Notes: a model not told the origin generated them from the sequence alone. Shown: positions 1-8,168, counted from the first letter of the stretch. The stretch is DNA of 53,121 nucleotides from Streptomyces alboflavus (GCF_000716675.1 NZ_JNXT01000058.1:1-53121), one strand, 5' to 3'. Translations and numbers: made by a program.

Positions 1-120
1 GGGGTAGGTGGCGGCTGGCCCTCCGGGCCGGGGTGGGTGGCGGCTGGCCCTCCGGGCGGAGGTAGGTGGGAGTTTGCCCTCCGGGCGGAGGTAGGTGGCG
101 GCTGGCCCTCCGGGCCGGGG
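1..120. repeat. 29-bp tandem repeat, about four copies
   Basis: The phrase (t)(a/g)ggtgg(c)gg recurs at positions 5, 34, 63 and 92, and a decayed copy begins at 121, which gives an exact 29-bp period. Each unit contains ccctccgggc, able to form a short hairpin. Short reading frames cross it in several frames but none has a recognisable protein or ribosome binding site, so I treat it as non-coding. It may continue left of the window. Confidence 0.8.
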
Positions 121-140
121 TGGGCGGGGCTTCCTCCGCA

Positions 141-560
141 CGAGGTCGAGGCGGGTGCCGCCCCTCGGGCAGGGACGGACGGGGCGCCCTCCGCGCGGCG
201 TTAAGGCGGGTGCTGCCCTCCGGGCAGGGGCGAGAGGGGGCGCCTTCCGCGCGAGGTCGAGGCGGGTGCCGCCCGTCGGGGCGGGGGTGGGCGGGGCGTC
301 CTCCACACGAGGTCGAGGCGGGTGCCGCCCCCCCCGGGCAGGGGCGGACAGGGCGCCCTCCGCGCGGCGTTAAGGCGCGTGCTGCCCCCCGGGGAAGGGG
401 CGAACGGAGCGCCCACCACACGACGTCAAGACGGGTGCTCCCCCCGGGCAGGGGCGGACAAGGCGCCCACCACACGACGTCAAGGCCGGTGCTCCCCCCG
501 GGCACGGACGAACGGGGCGCCCACCACACGACGTCAAGGCAGGTGCTGCCCGTCAGGCGG
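141..560. repeat. diverged 54-57 bp tandem repeat, eight units
   Basis: Units begin with cgaggtcgag, cggcgttaag or cgacgtcaag at positions 141, 196, 252, 308, 365, 421, 475 and 529, so the period is 54-57 bp. Most units carry a small G/C hairpin such as tgccc-tcc-gggca followed by ggcgc. The heads drift in order, with cgacgtcaag only in the last three, which suggests stepwise expansion. No coding signal is visible. Confidence 0.75.
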
Positions 561-680
561 GGCCTACCCGCCCACCCCGCCCGACGAGTTGCGGCGTCCG
601 CCCCCCCCCGGCCCTGCCCCCAGGACCGAACCGCTCCCCCACCCGCACGGAGGGCGGAAAGGGTGGGTGGGTGGGGGTAA

Positions 681-749
681 TAGCCCGTCCGGCGCTTGAG
701 GACGAGGCCGTTCAGGCCGATGGGGGGGGCCGGGGGCGGAGCCCCCTGG
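681..749. repeat. Streptomyces-type dispersed extragenic element with hairpin
   Basis: The phrase cccgtccggcgcttgagga followed by a GGGGGC-GGA-GCCCCC hairpin (732-746) matches an extragenic repeat I recall as very common between Streptomyces genes. The hairpin lies 69 bp beyond the deoA stop codon and could act as that gene's terminator. The region 561-680 before it is G- and C-tract rich and shows nothing else. Confidence 0.6.
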
Positions 750-784
750 GGTGGTGGCGACGTCGGGGGTGGTGGCGCCGGGAG

Positions 785-814
785 TGGCGGCGTCAGGGGT
801 GGCGGCGTCAGGGG
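785..814. repeat. 15-bp direct repeat abutting the deoA stop
   Basis: Two perfect copies of tggcggcgtcagggg lie at 785-799 and 800-814, directly against the deoA stop codon (815-817). Looser copies continue to about 755. This is the last piece of the repeat-rich region 1-814, which contains no gene that I can support. Confidence 0.7.
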
Positions 815-2092
815 TCAGCTGATGCGGTCCAGGATCGTGGGGCGGGGGGAGAAGTCCGTTCCCGTCGGGGACACGTCGTACGTGGAGGTCAGGGCCTCCA
901 GGGCGTACTCGAACCGCTCGGGGGTGTCCGTGTGGAGGGTGAGGAGGGGCCGGCCCGCCACGACGGAGTCGCCCGGCTTGGCGTGCAGGACGACGCCCGC
1001 GCCCGCCTGGACGGGGTCCTCCTTGCGGGCCCGCCCGGCACCCAGACGCCACGCCGCGACGCCGATGTCGTACGCGTCGAGGCGGGTGAGGACACCGGAG
1101 GAGGGCACCGTGACGGTGTGCGTCTCGCGGGCCTCGGGGAGCGCCGCGTCCGGGTCACCGCCCTGGGCGGAGATCATCCGGCGCCAGACGTCCATCGCGG
1201 AGCCGTCGGCGAGGGCCTTCGCGGGGTCCGCGTCCGACAGCCCCGCCGCGTCGAGCATCTCGCGGGCCAGGGCGAGGGTGAGGTCGACGACGTCGGCGGG
1301 GCCACCGCCCGCCAGGACCTCGACGGACTCGCGGACTTCGAGGGCGTTGCCCGCCGTCAGGCCGAGCGGGGTCGACATGTCCGTCAGGAGGGCGACCGTG
1401 CGGACGCCGTGGTCGGTTCCCAGGCCCACCATCGTGGACGCCAGTTCGCGGGCGTCGTCCAGGGTCTTCATGAAGGCACCGGAGCCCACCTTCACGTCCA
1501 GGACCAGCGAGCCCGTGCCCTCGGCGATCTTCTTGGACATGATGGAGGAGGCGATGAGGGGGATCGCCTCGACGGTGCCGGTGACGTCACGCAAGGCGTA
1601 CAGCTTCTTGTCGGCCGGGGCCAGGCCGTCGCCCGCCGCGCAGATGACGGAGCCCGCGCCGTTCAGGACGTCCAGCATCTCCTCGTTGGAGAGGAGCGCG
1701 CGCCAGCCGGGGATCGACTCCAGCTTGTCGAGCGTGCCGCCGGTGTGGCCGAGCCCGCGCCCGGACAGCTGCGGCACGGCCGCACCGCAGGCCGCGACCA
1801 GCGGCGCGAGCGGCAGCGTGATCTTGTCGCCCACGCCGCCCGTGGAGTGCTTGTCGGCGGTGGGGCGGGACAGCGAGGAGAAGTCCATGCGCTCGCCGGA
1901 GGCGATCATCGCCGCCGTCCAGCGGGCGATCTCACGGCGGTTCATGCCGTTCAGGAGGATCGCCATGGCCAGGGCCGACATCTGCTCGTCGGCGACGGCG
2001 CCGTGCGTGTACGCGTCGATGACCCAGTCGATCTGCTCGTCGCTCAGCTCGCCCCGGTCCCGCTTCGTACGGATGACGGAGATTACGTCCAT
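815..2092 (-). CDS. deoA: thymidine phosphorylase
   Basis: The 425-residue product is a complete pyrimidine nucleoside phosphorylase, which converts thymidine and phosphate to thymine and deoxyribose-1-phosphate in the cytosol. The phosphate and nucleoside signature KHSTGGVGDK lies near residue 85, followed by the glycine-rich SGRGLGHTGGTLDKLE. The length is normal for the family. The ATG at 2092 is preceded by GGAAGGG about nine bases upstream. It lies downstream of cdd but is separated from it by a strong terminator (2174-2208) and a palindrome (2149-2164), so it probably has its own regulated promoter. Together with cdd and the uptake genes it allows growth on nucleosides. Confidence 0.95.
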   Translation of the reverse strand: MDVISVIRTKRDRGELSDEQIDWVIDAYTHGAVADEQMSALAMAILLNGMNRREIARWTAAMIASGERMDFSSLSRPTADKHSTGGVGDKITLPLAPLVAACGAAVPQLSGRGLGHTGGTLDKLESIPGWRALLSNEEMLDVLNGAGSVICAAGDGLAPADKKLYALRDVTGTVEAIPLIASSIMSKKIAEGTGSLVLDVKVGSGAFMKTLDDARELASTMVGLGTDHGVRTVALLTDMSTPLGLTAGNALEVRESVEVLAGGGPADVVDLTLALAREMLDAAGLSDADPAKALADGSAMDVWRRMISAQGGDPDAALPEARETHTVTVPSSGVLTRLDAYDIGVAAWRLGAGRARKEDPVQAGAGVVLHAKPGDSVVAGRPLLTLHTDTPERFEYALEALTSTYDVSPTGTDFSPRPTILDRIS

Positions 2093-2115
2093 GGCAGAAA
2101 TCCCTTCCGGCGGTG

Positions 2116-2133
2116 CCGGTCGTCAGTGACCGG
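2116..2133 (-). other. inverted repeat in the deoA leader
   Basis: CCGGTC and GACCGG arms flank six bases in the stretch between the candidate operator and the deoA start codon. It could form a small hairpin in the leader RNA or be part of a protein site. No function can be assigned. Confidence 0.4.
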
Positions 2134-2148
2134 CGTGCGTCGACACGA

Positions 2149-2164
2149 CTCTACGCGCATAGAG
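2149..2164 (-). promoter_or_regulatory. 16-bp palindromic candidate operator of deoA
   Basis: CTCTACGCGCATAGAG is a near-perfect palindrome with one mismatched pair and a central CGCG-like core, as in LacI-family operators. Its TCTACGCGC half is found again upstream of both bmp genes (8119-8131 and 9484-9496, read on the minus strand). It sits between the cdd terminator and deoA, which is where a promoter would be. Confidence 0.6.
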
Positions 2165-2173
2165 CCAGGAAGC

Positions 2174-2208
2174 GGCAGGGCCCCCGCCAACTCGGCGGGG
2201 GCCCTGCC
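2174..2208 (-). terminator. strong hairpin between cdd and deoA
   Basis: A perfect 15-bp G/C stem (GGCAGGGCCCCCGCC with its complement) closes a five-base loop. It starts ten bases after the cdd stop codon. There is no T-tract, as is usual in Streptomyces terminators. Confidence 0.8.
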
Positions 2209-2217
2209 CGGTTGGGC

Positions 2218-2616
2218 TCAGTTCAGGTGCTCGGGCCCGAACGCGTCCGGCAGCATGTCGCCCAGGGACCGCACCCCGGACGACGTCTCCAGAAGCAGCC
2301 CGGGTCCGCCGAACTCGTACAGGAGCTGACGGCACCGGCCGCACGGCATCAGGATGTCGCCCTTGCCGTCCACGCAGGTGAAGTGCGTGAGGCGGCCGCC
2401 GCCGGTCAGCTGGAGCTGCGAGATCAGGCCGCACTCGGCGCACAGGCCGAGGCCGTACGAGGCGTTCTCGACGTTGCAGCCGGTGACGGTGCGGCCGTCG
2501 TCGGCGCGGGCCGCGGCGCCGACCGGGAAGCCCGAGTAGGGCGCGTACGCGCGGGACATGGCCTCGCGCGCGGCATCCCGCAGGTCGTCCCAGTCGACGT
2601 CCGCGGCGGCGGTCAC
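2218..2616 (-). CDS. cdd: cytidine deaminase
   Basis: The 132-residue protein is a small tetrameric-type cytidine deaminase, which hydrolyses cytidine or deoxycytidine to uridine or deoxyuridine. The zinc-binding motif is present as NVENASYGLGLCAECG (about residues 49-64) and PCGRCRQ (about 91-97), with the catalytic Glu in CAE. The start is a GTG at 2616 with GAGGGG about ten bases upstream. It is 25 bases behind the second permease gene and is the last gene of the transport operon before the terminator. Its uridine product is not a substrate of DeoA, but deoxyuridine is. Confidence 0.95.
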   Translation of the reverse strand: MTAAADVDWDDLRDAAREAMSRAYAPYSGFPVGAAARADDGRTVTGCNVENASYGLGLCAECGLISQLQLTGGGRLTHFTCVDGKGDILMPCGRCRQLLYEFGGPGLLLETSSGVRSLGDMLPDAFGPEHLN

Positions 2617-2641
2617 GGTCGCCGCCCCTCGGCAGAGTGCG

Positions 2642-3904
2642 TCATTTCCCTTGTCCCTTCCGGTACGGCATCCCGTCCGCCTTCGGCATCCGCAGCCGCT
2701 GCGCGGAGAGCGAGAGCACCAGCAGCGTGACGACGTACGGCGTGGCGGTGACGACCTGGTTCGGCACCTCGTCGGTGAGGCCGTACCAGAGGAACATCAG
2801 CGCCGACGCCGCCGCGGTGATCACCGCGGGGACGTAGCGCTTGCGCCAGATCAGGTAGGCCGCGCCGATGAGGAGAAGGATGGCGATCAGGAGCAGCAGG
2901 GCGTGGACATTCGTGCCGCCGCCCCGCAGCTTCAGGCTGTCGGTGTAACCGAACAGGCCGGCGCCGAGCGCGAGTCCGCCCGGCATCCAGTTGCCGAAGA
3001 TCATGGCGGCGAGGCCGATGTAGCCGCGCTGGCCGGTCTGGCCCTCCAGGTAGATGTTGGAGGCGACCAGGGACAGGAACGCGCCGCCGAGGCCCGCGAG
3101 GCCGCCGGAGATGATGACGGCCAGGTACTTGTACTTGTAGACGTTGACGCCGAGGGACTCCGCCGCGATCGGGTTCTCGCCGCAGGAGCGCAGGCGCAGG
3201 CCGAACGCCGTGCGCCAGAGGATGAACCAGCTGAGCGGCACCATCGCGACGGCGATGAGGGTCAGCGGCGACACGTCGGTGAGCAGACCGCCGAGCAGAC
3301 CCGCGATGTCGGACACCAGGAACCAGTGCTTCTGGTTGAGGTCGTGCAGCCAGTCCGAGAGCCCCGGCACGGAGAACTTGCCGAGGGACTCGACGCCGGG
3401 CGACTGCTTCGACGTACCGCCCTCCTCGCCCTCGAAGGCGAAGGTGGAGAGGTAGCGCGTGGTGCCGAGGGCGAGGATGTTCAGGGCCACACCGGAGACG
3501 ATGTGGTTGACGTTGAAGGTGACCGTGACGATGGCGTGCAGCAGGCCGCCGAGCGCCCCGCCGAGCACGCCGAAGACGATGCCGACCCACGGGCCCCACT
3601 GGTAGCCCGCCCAGGCGCCGAACCAGGTGCCGAGGATCAGCATGCCCTCGAGGCCGATGTTGACGACGCCCGCGCGCTCGGCCCACAGGCCGCCGAGGCC
3701 CGCGAGGCCGATCGGCACGGCCAGGCGCAGGGCGCCGGACATCTGGCCGGTGGAGGTGATGCCGTGGGCGTCGGTGATGAGCCGGACCACGGAGGTCAGG
3801 ACCAGGACGCCCGCGATGATCAGGAGCAGGACGGGGAGCGAGATGCGGCGGCGGCCCGGCTGGGGAGCGGCGGGCGCGGCCTTGGTGACGGTTGCCGTGC
3901 TCAT
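2642..3904 (-). CDS. nucleoside ABC transporter permease, second subunit
   Basis: The 420-residue polytopic membrane protein is of the BPD_transp_2 family (as RbsC, and NupQ/YufQ of BMP-type nucleoside transporters). A cytoplasmic N-terminal tail precedes the first membrane segment near residue 25, and the EAA-like stretch GENPIAAESLGVNVYKYK lies in a cytoplasmic loop. It would pair with the permease encoded just upstream to form the channel for nucleosides delivered by the BMP lipoproteins. Its ATG overlaps the stop of that permease by four bases (ATGA, 3901-3904), so translation is coupled. Assignment to nucleosides rests on the neighbouring cdd and deoA. Confidence 0.9.
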   Translation of the reverse strand: MSTATVTKAAPAAPQPGRRRISLPVLLLIIAGVLVLTSVVRLITDAHGITSTGQMSGALRLAVPIGLAGLGGLWAERAGVVNIGLEGMLILGTWFGAWAGYQWGPWVGIVFGVLGGALGGLLHAIVTVTFNVNHIVSGVALNILALGTTRYLSTFAFEGEEGGTSKQSPGVESLGKFSVPGLSDWLHDLNQKHWFLVSDIAGLLGGLLTDVSPLTLIAVAMVPLSWFILWRTAFGLRLRSCGENPIAAESLGVNVYKYKYLAVIISGGLAGLGGAFLSLVASNIYLEGQTGQRGYIGLAAMIFGNWMPGGLALGAGLFGYTDSLKLRGGGTNVHALLLLIAILLLIGAAYLIWRKRYVPAVITAAASALMFLWYGLTDEVPNQVVTATPYVVTLLVLSLSAQRLRMPKADGMPYRKGQGK

Positions 3905-5055
3905 CGGGCAGCCACCTCCTTCACGGTGTCGTTGTTGCCGTTGTTGCCGTTGTCGGCACCGGCGGCACGGGCCGCGGCGGCCAGTTCCTCACCGACGCGC
4001 TGCTGCTGGCGGCGCAGGCCCCAGCGGCGTACCGCCTCGTAGGAGACGACGACCGCGATCACGATGAGGCCCTGCATGATCACCGCGATCTCCTTGTCGT
4101 ACGCCACCGGCTGGGCGTAGTCGAGAGCGGGCGACGCCTTGTCGAGGAAGGCGATGAGCAGGGCGGCGAACGCGATGCCGACCGGGTTGTTGCGGCCGAG
4201 CAGGGCGATGGTGATGCCGGTGAAGCCGAGGCCGGTGGGGAAGCTCAGGCTGTAGGTGTGGACGTCGCCGAGCAGGATCGGCATGCCCGCGAGGCCCGCG
4301 ACCGCGCCCGAGATGATCATGGCGGTGAGCACCATGCGCTTGGCGTTCACACCGGAGGCGGCGGCCGCCGACTGCGAGGCGCCGGTGGCGCGCAGGTCGA
4401 AGCCGAAGCGGGTGCGGTTGAGGACCAGCCAGTACAGGACGCCGCCGAGGGCCGCGATGACCACGAAGCCGTAGATCTCGCCGGAGTCGCCCATGGAGAT
4501 GCCGGGGAACCAGCCGGACTTGTGCATGACGCCGGTGGTCTGGTTGTTGCCCACCGGGACGCCGAAGTTCTCGGTGAGGGTGAGGTAGCCGATGACGCTC
4601 GTCGCGATGGCGTTGAGCATGATCGTGGCGACCACCTCGCTGACGCCCCGGGTGGTCTTCAGGATGCCCGCGATGCCCGCCCAGAACGCGCCGGTCAGCA
4701 TCGCGACCAGGATGAGCAGCGGGATCTGGAGGCCGGACGGCAGCGAGACGTGCGCGCCGACGACGGCCGTGACCATCGCGGCGAGCCGGTACTGGCCGTC
4801 CACACCGATGTTGAACAGGTTCATGCGGAAGCCGATCGCCACCGCGAGGGCCGCCAGATAGTACATCCCGGCCTGGTTGATGATCAGGACCTGGACGTCG
4901 GAGAACCCGGCCTGCTCGAACATCAGGCTGTACGGCTCGATCGGGCTCTTGCCCGAGGCGAGCAGCACGACCGACGTCAGGGCGACGGCCGCGATGAGCG
5001 CGATGACCGGACCGGCCACCGCGAGGAGCACCCGCTCCTTGTCGAACTTCTTCAT
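3901..5055 (-). CDS. nucleoside ABC transporter permease, first subunit
   Basis: The 384-residue BPD_transp_2 family permease (NupP/YufP-like) begins MKKFDKERVLLAVAGPVIA with the first membrane helix at about residues 10-32. The loop motif TGASQSAAAASGVNAKR corresponds to the ATPase-contacting EAA region. The ATG at 5055 overlaps the stop of the ATPase gene by four bases (ATGA). The reading frame stays open upstream through the ATPase gene, giving a long false frame; the start used here is the only one that begins with a normal membrane protein N-terminus. The C-terminus ends in a low-complexity GADNGNNGNNDTVKE tail. Confidence 0.9.
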   Translation of the reverse strand: MKKFDKERVLLAVAGPVIALIAAVALTSVVLLASGKSPIEPYSLMFEQAGFSDVQVLIINQAGMYYLAALAVAIGFRMNLFNIGVDGQYRLAAMVTAVVGAHVSLPSGLQIPLLILVAMLTGAFWAGIAGILKTTRGVSEVVATIMLNAIATSVIGYLTLTENFGVPVGNNQTTGVMHKSGWFPGISMGDSGEIYGFVVIAALGGVLYWLVLNRTRFGFDLRATGASQSAAAASGVNAKRMVLTAMIISGAVAGLAGMPILLGDVHTYSLSFPTGLGFTGITIALLGRNNPVGIAFAALLIAFLDKASPALDYAQPVAYDKEIAVIMQGLIVIAVVVSYEAVRRWGLRRQQQRVGEELAAAARAAGADNGNNGNNDTVKEVAAR

Positions 5056-6701
5056 CGGGCCTCGTCCTCCGGGGCGGCTTCTTCGGTTGCGTCGGCGGGG
5101 GCGTCGGCGGCGGACCCGGCGTCCGTGGCCGCGCCGTCCTCGACGTGCTCCAGGTGTCCGGAGGCCGCGCCCGTCATCGCCGAGCCCAGCTCCTCCGGGG
5201 TGACCGTCGCCGGGTCGGCGTCCGCGACGAGCCGGCCGCGGTAGATCACGCGGAGGGTGTCGGACAGGCCGATCAGCTCGTCCAGGTCGGCGGAGATGAG
5301 CAGCACCGCGAGGCCCTCGCGGCGCGCCTCGCGGATCTGGTCCCAGATCTGCGCCTGCGCGCCGACGTCCACGCCGCGGGTCGGGTGCGCGGCGATGAGG
5401 AAGCGCGGCTTGTGGCTCATCTCGCGGCCGACGATCAGCTTCTGCTGGTTGCCACCGGACAGGGAGGCGGCGGTGACGTCGATGCCGGGCGTACGGACGT
5501 CGTACTCCTCGACGATGCGCCGGGTGTCGGCCTGCGCGCCCTTGGTGTCGAGCCAGAAGCCGCGGCTGTTGGGCTTCTCGGTGACGTGGCCGAGGATGCG
5601 GTTCTCCCAGAGCGGGGCGTCCAGGAGCAGGCCGTGGCGGTGGCGGTCCTCGGGGATGTAGCCGACGCCGCCCTCGCGCCGCCTGCGGGTGGCCCAGTCG
5701 GTGACGTCCTCGCCGGACATGCGGATGACGCCGGAGTCGGCGTGCTTGAGGCCGATGAGGGCGTCGATGAGTTCGGTCTGGCCGTTGCCCTCCACGCCCG
5801 CGAGGCCGAGCACCTCGCCCTCGTGGATGGTGAAGGAGATGTCGTCCAGGAGGGCGCGGCCCGACTCGCCGTCGGCGAGCAGCTTCAGGCCCTCGACCTG
5901 GATCATCGGCCGGTCGGTGACCGTGGACTCCGCGGTCTCCGGCGTCGGCAGCTCGCTGCCCACCATCAGCTCGGCGAGCTGGCGCGGGGTGGTCTCGGAC
6001 GGGACGGCCGTGCCGACCGTCGTGCCGCGCCGGATGACGGTGATGTCGTCGGCGACGGAGAGGACCTCGCCGAGCTTGTGCGAGATGAAGATGACGGACA
6101 GGCCCTCGGACTTGAGCTCGCGCAGGTTGTCGAAGAGCGCGTCGACCTCCTGCGGCACGAGCACGGCCGTGGGTTCGTCGAGGATCAGCGTGGTGGCGCC
6201 GCGGTAGAGGACCTTGAGGATCTCCACGCGCTGGCGGTCGGCCACGCCGAGGTCCTCGACGTAGGCGTCGGGGCGCACGCCGAGGCCGTAGCGGTCGGAG
6301 ATCTCCACGATCTTGCGGCGGGCCCCGGCACCGATGCCGTACAGCTTCTCGCTGCCGAGCACGATGTTCTCCAGGACGGTCAGCTGGTCGGCCAGCATGA
6401 AGTGCTGGTGGACCATGCCGATGCCGCGGCTGATGGCGTCCGCGGGGCTGTTGAAGGCGACCTTGTCGCCGTCGACGGCGATGGTGCCCTCGTCCGGCTT
6501 CTGCATGCCGTAGAGGATCTTCATCAGCGTCGACTTGCCGGCGCCGTTCTCGCCGACGAGGGCGTGGACGGTGCCCTTGCGGACGCTGAGGTGGATGTCG
6601 TGGTTGGCCACGACGCCCGGGAACCGCTTGGTGATGCCGACGAGTTCGACGGCACAGGCTGCGGGGCGGTCTGCGGGCGGAGGGCTGGTGGACGCGTCGA
6701 T
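5052..6701 (-). CDS. nucleoside ABC transporter, double ATPase subunit
   Basis: This ATPase of sugar/nucleoside import (RbsA, NupO/YufO type) has two ATP-binding domains. The first has Walker A GENGAGKST and Walker B ILDEPTAVL; the second has a degenerate P-loop (GVEGNGQTE), the signature LSGGNQQK and a Walker B-like region IAAHPTRGVD, as is normal for this class. Start choice is difficult. An ATG at 6770 gives 572 residues but has no clear ribosome site, and its extra segment contains a TTA codon. AGGAGAG (complement of 6708-6714) lies six bases before an in-frame ATC at 6701, giving 549 residues. I favour the ATC, which would be an unusual start. It is coupled to the permease gene downstream. 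Confidence 0.88.
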   Translation of the reverse strand: MDASTSPPPADRPAACAVELVGITKRFPGVVANHDIHLSVRKGTVHALVGENGAGKSTLMKILYGMQKPDEGTIAVDGDKVAFNSPADAISRGIGMVHQHFMLADQLTVLENIVLGSEKLYGIGAGARRKIVEISDRYGLGVRPDAYVEDLGVADRQRVEILKVLYRGATTLILDEPTAVLVPQEVDALFDNLRELKSEGLSVIFISHKLGEVLSVADDITVIRRGTTVGTAVPSETTPRQLAELMVGSELPTPETAESTVTDRPMIQVEGLKLLADGESGRALLDDISFTIHEGEVLGLAGVEGNGQTELIDALIGLKHADSGVIRMSGEDVTDWATRRRREGGVGYIPEDRHRHGLLLDAPLWENRILGHVTEKPNSRGFWLDTKGAQADTRRIVEEYDVRTPGIDVTAASLSGGNQQKLIVGREMSHKPRFLIAAHPTRGVDVGAQAQIWDQIREARREGLAVLLISADLDELIGLSDTLRVIYRGRLVADADPATVTPEELGSAMTGAASGHLEHVEDGAATDAGSAADAPADATEEAAPEDEAR

Positions 6702-6803
6702 GGCGCACTCTCCTGAAGGACTTAAGGAAAGGGGCCGGACCCGCACACGCGGTGTGTGCCCCTGCTTCACGCCTCAGTGGCCACCGGACGACCGCCCGAG
6801 CTC

Positions 6804-6944
6804 ACGGCGTACGACGCCGTCTGGCTGTCGCACTCCGTCAACTGGGGTGCCGGGCGCGGTGGTTGAGGCCCTGGCCGCGCGAACGGGGCGCGAGGAGGCC
6901 GCCTGGCCAGTGTCCTCACACCCCGTTCCGCTGCCGTAACGGCA
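6804..6944 (-). other. small hairpins between bmp and the ATPase gene
   Basis: Two inverted repeats lie in the gap between the lipoprotein gene and the transporter genes: TGCCGT/ACGGCA (6932-6944) directly after the bmp stop, and ACGGCGT-ACG-ACGCCGT (6804-6820). Both are short. Partial terminators or RNA-stabilising hairpins at this position would keep the binding protein more abundant than the membrane subunits, as in other ABC operons. That role is inferred. Confidence 0.4.
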
Positions 6945-6947
6945 CCA

Positions 6948-8000
6948 CTACAGCGCCGTCTTGACCTTGATCTTGCCGCTGGTGATGCCCTGCTCGGCCT
7001 TCTTCAGGGCGGCCTGCAGGTCCTTCATCTTGGTGAACTCGGGGTTGGAGTCGGCGAGGCCGACACCGCCCGACTTGAGGTCCGCGCGCACGACGCCGCC
7101 CTCGGCGTTGTCATCCTTCACCGACTTCACCAGGTTGTACACCGCTCCGGCGACGTCCTTGGTGGCCGAGGTGAGGATGTACTTCTTGTACTTGTCGAGC
7201 GCCTTCTGCTTGTACTGGTCGGAGTCGACGCCGATCGCCCAGACCTTCTTGGCGGCGGCGGCCTCGATGACGCCCTGACCGGAGAGACCGGCGGCGTGGT
7301 AGACCACGTCGGCGTCGCCCTCGATCTGGCCGCTGGCCGCCTCCTTGCCCTTGTCCGGGCTGGAGAAGCCGCCGTCCTCGGCCTTCTCGGTGAGGAACTG
7401 GCGCTTGACCTTGACCGACTTGTCGGTGTCCTGGACGCCCTGGACGAAGCCCGCCTCGAACTTGCGGATCAGCGGGTTGTCGACACCGCCGATGAAGCCG
7501 ACGGTCTTGGTCTTGGTGGCCTTCGCGGCGGCGACACCGGCCAGGTACGAGGACTGCTCCTCGTTGAAGACCAGGTCGGCGACGTTCTTGGCCTTGATGG
7601 TGGCGTCGTCGACGATGCCGAAGGTGACGTCCGGGTTCTTGGCCGCGACCTCCTTGATGGCGGGCGCGTAGGCGTAGCCGACCCCGATGACCGGGTTGTA
7701 GCCCTGCTTGGCCAGCTCGGTGAGGCGCTGGACCTTGTCGGCGTCGGACTCGCCGTCCGTGGGCTCGACGGCCTTCTTGCCGACCTTGAGCTCCTTGGAG
7801 GCGCGGTCCATGCCCGCGGTGGCGGCGTCGTTGAACGACTGGTCGCCGGCGCCGCCGATGTCGTACGCGATCGCGACACCCTTGCTCTTGCCGTCGTCGG
7901 TCTTGGCGGCGTCGCTGGAGGTACCGCCGCAGGCGGTGGCGGAAACGGCGAGAGCGGCGGTCGCGGCAGACGCGAGCGCTATTCGGGACACCCGGCGCAT
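6948..8000 (-). CDS. BMP-family nucleoside-binding lipoprotein, copy 1
   Basis: The 350-residue protein belongs to the BMP/PnrA (Med) family of nucleoside-binding lipoproteins. A signal peptide (MRRVSRIALASAATAALAV) ends at SATAC, with Cys24 as the lipidation site. Family motifs follow: GGAGDQSFNDAA near the mature N-terminus, NPVIGVGYAYAPA, and GFIGGVDNPLIRKFEAGFVQG. ATG 8000 is chosen because it begins the signal peptide; an in-frame GTG-type extension to 8075 would spoil it. It is the immediate upstream neighbour of the ATPase and permease genes and would capture nucleosides at the outer face of the membrane. It is clearly paralogous to the lipoprotein at 8334-9416. Confidence 0.93.
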   Translation of the reverse strand: MRRVSRIALASAATAALAVSATACGGTSSDAAKTDDGKSKGVAIAYDIGGAGDQSFNDAATAGMDRASKELKVGKKAVEPTDGESDADKVQRLTELAKQGYNPVIGVGYAYAPAIKEVAAKNPDVTFGIVDDATIKAKNVADLVFNEEQSSYLAGVAAAKATKTKTVGFIGGVDNPLIRKFEAGFVQGVQDTDKSVKVKRQFLTEKAEDGGFSSPDKGKEAASGQIEGDADVVYHAAGLSGQGVIEAAAAKKVWAIGVDSDQYKQKALDKYKKYILTSATKDVAGAVYNLVKSVKDDNAEGGVVRADLKSGGVGLADSNPEFTKMKDLQAALKKAEQGITSGKIKVKTAL

Positions 8001-8097
8001 AGAGACGAACTCCTTATGTACAAGGACGTGAGTACGGACGCGGCTTGGCGGACCTGGGGACACACGACGTGCCACGTACGTGCAGTGCGCCTCACCC

Positions 8098-8168
8098 GGC
8101 GCTGATTTCGCCGCAGCGTAACGCGCGTAGACCTGACATAAGAACCCTTCTGTCCGGTCCGTTATCGA
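8098..8168 (-). promoter_or_regulatory. conserved upstream block of bmp copy 1
   Basis: A 34-base stretch (8098-8131) matches 9463-9496 upstream of the other bmp gene, including ggcgctgatttcg and taacgcgcgtaga. A second short match, GTTATCGA (8161-8168), lies at exactly the same distance from it as in the other copy. The core contains ACGCGCGT and, on the minus strand, TCTACGCGCGTTA, which matches half of the palindrome before deoA. Promoter elements probably lie here. Confidence 0.65.

Noticed and set aside
141..560. CRISPR array
   Set aside because: Whole 54-57 bp units are similar to each other; there are no constant repeats separating unique spacers, and no cas genes are present.
66..699. 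Several 60-200 codon frames within the repeat arrays
   Set aside because: All have repeat-driven composition, occur in several frames and lack ribosome sites or family motifs.
671..2329. Long plus-strand frames opposite deoA, cdd and many other minus-strand genes
   Set aside because: They are antisense shadows typical of GC-rich DNA, full of Arg, Gly, Asp and Val with no motifs.
3901..6708. 935-codon minus-strand frame covering the permease and much of the ATPase gene
   Set aside because: Only its last 384 codons are a protein (permease from 5055). The rest is an Arg/Pro/His-rich shadow of the ATPase gene.
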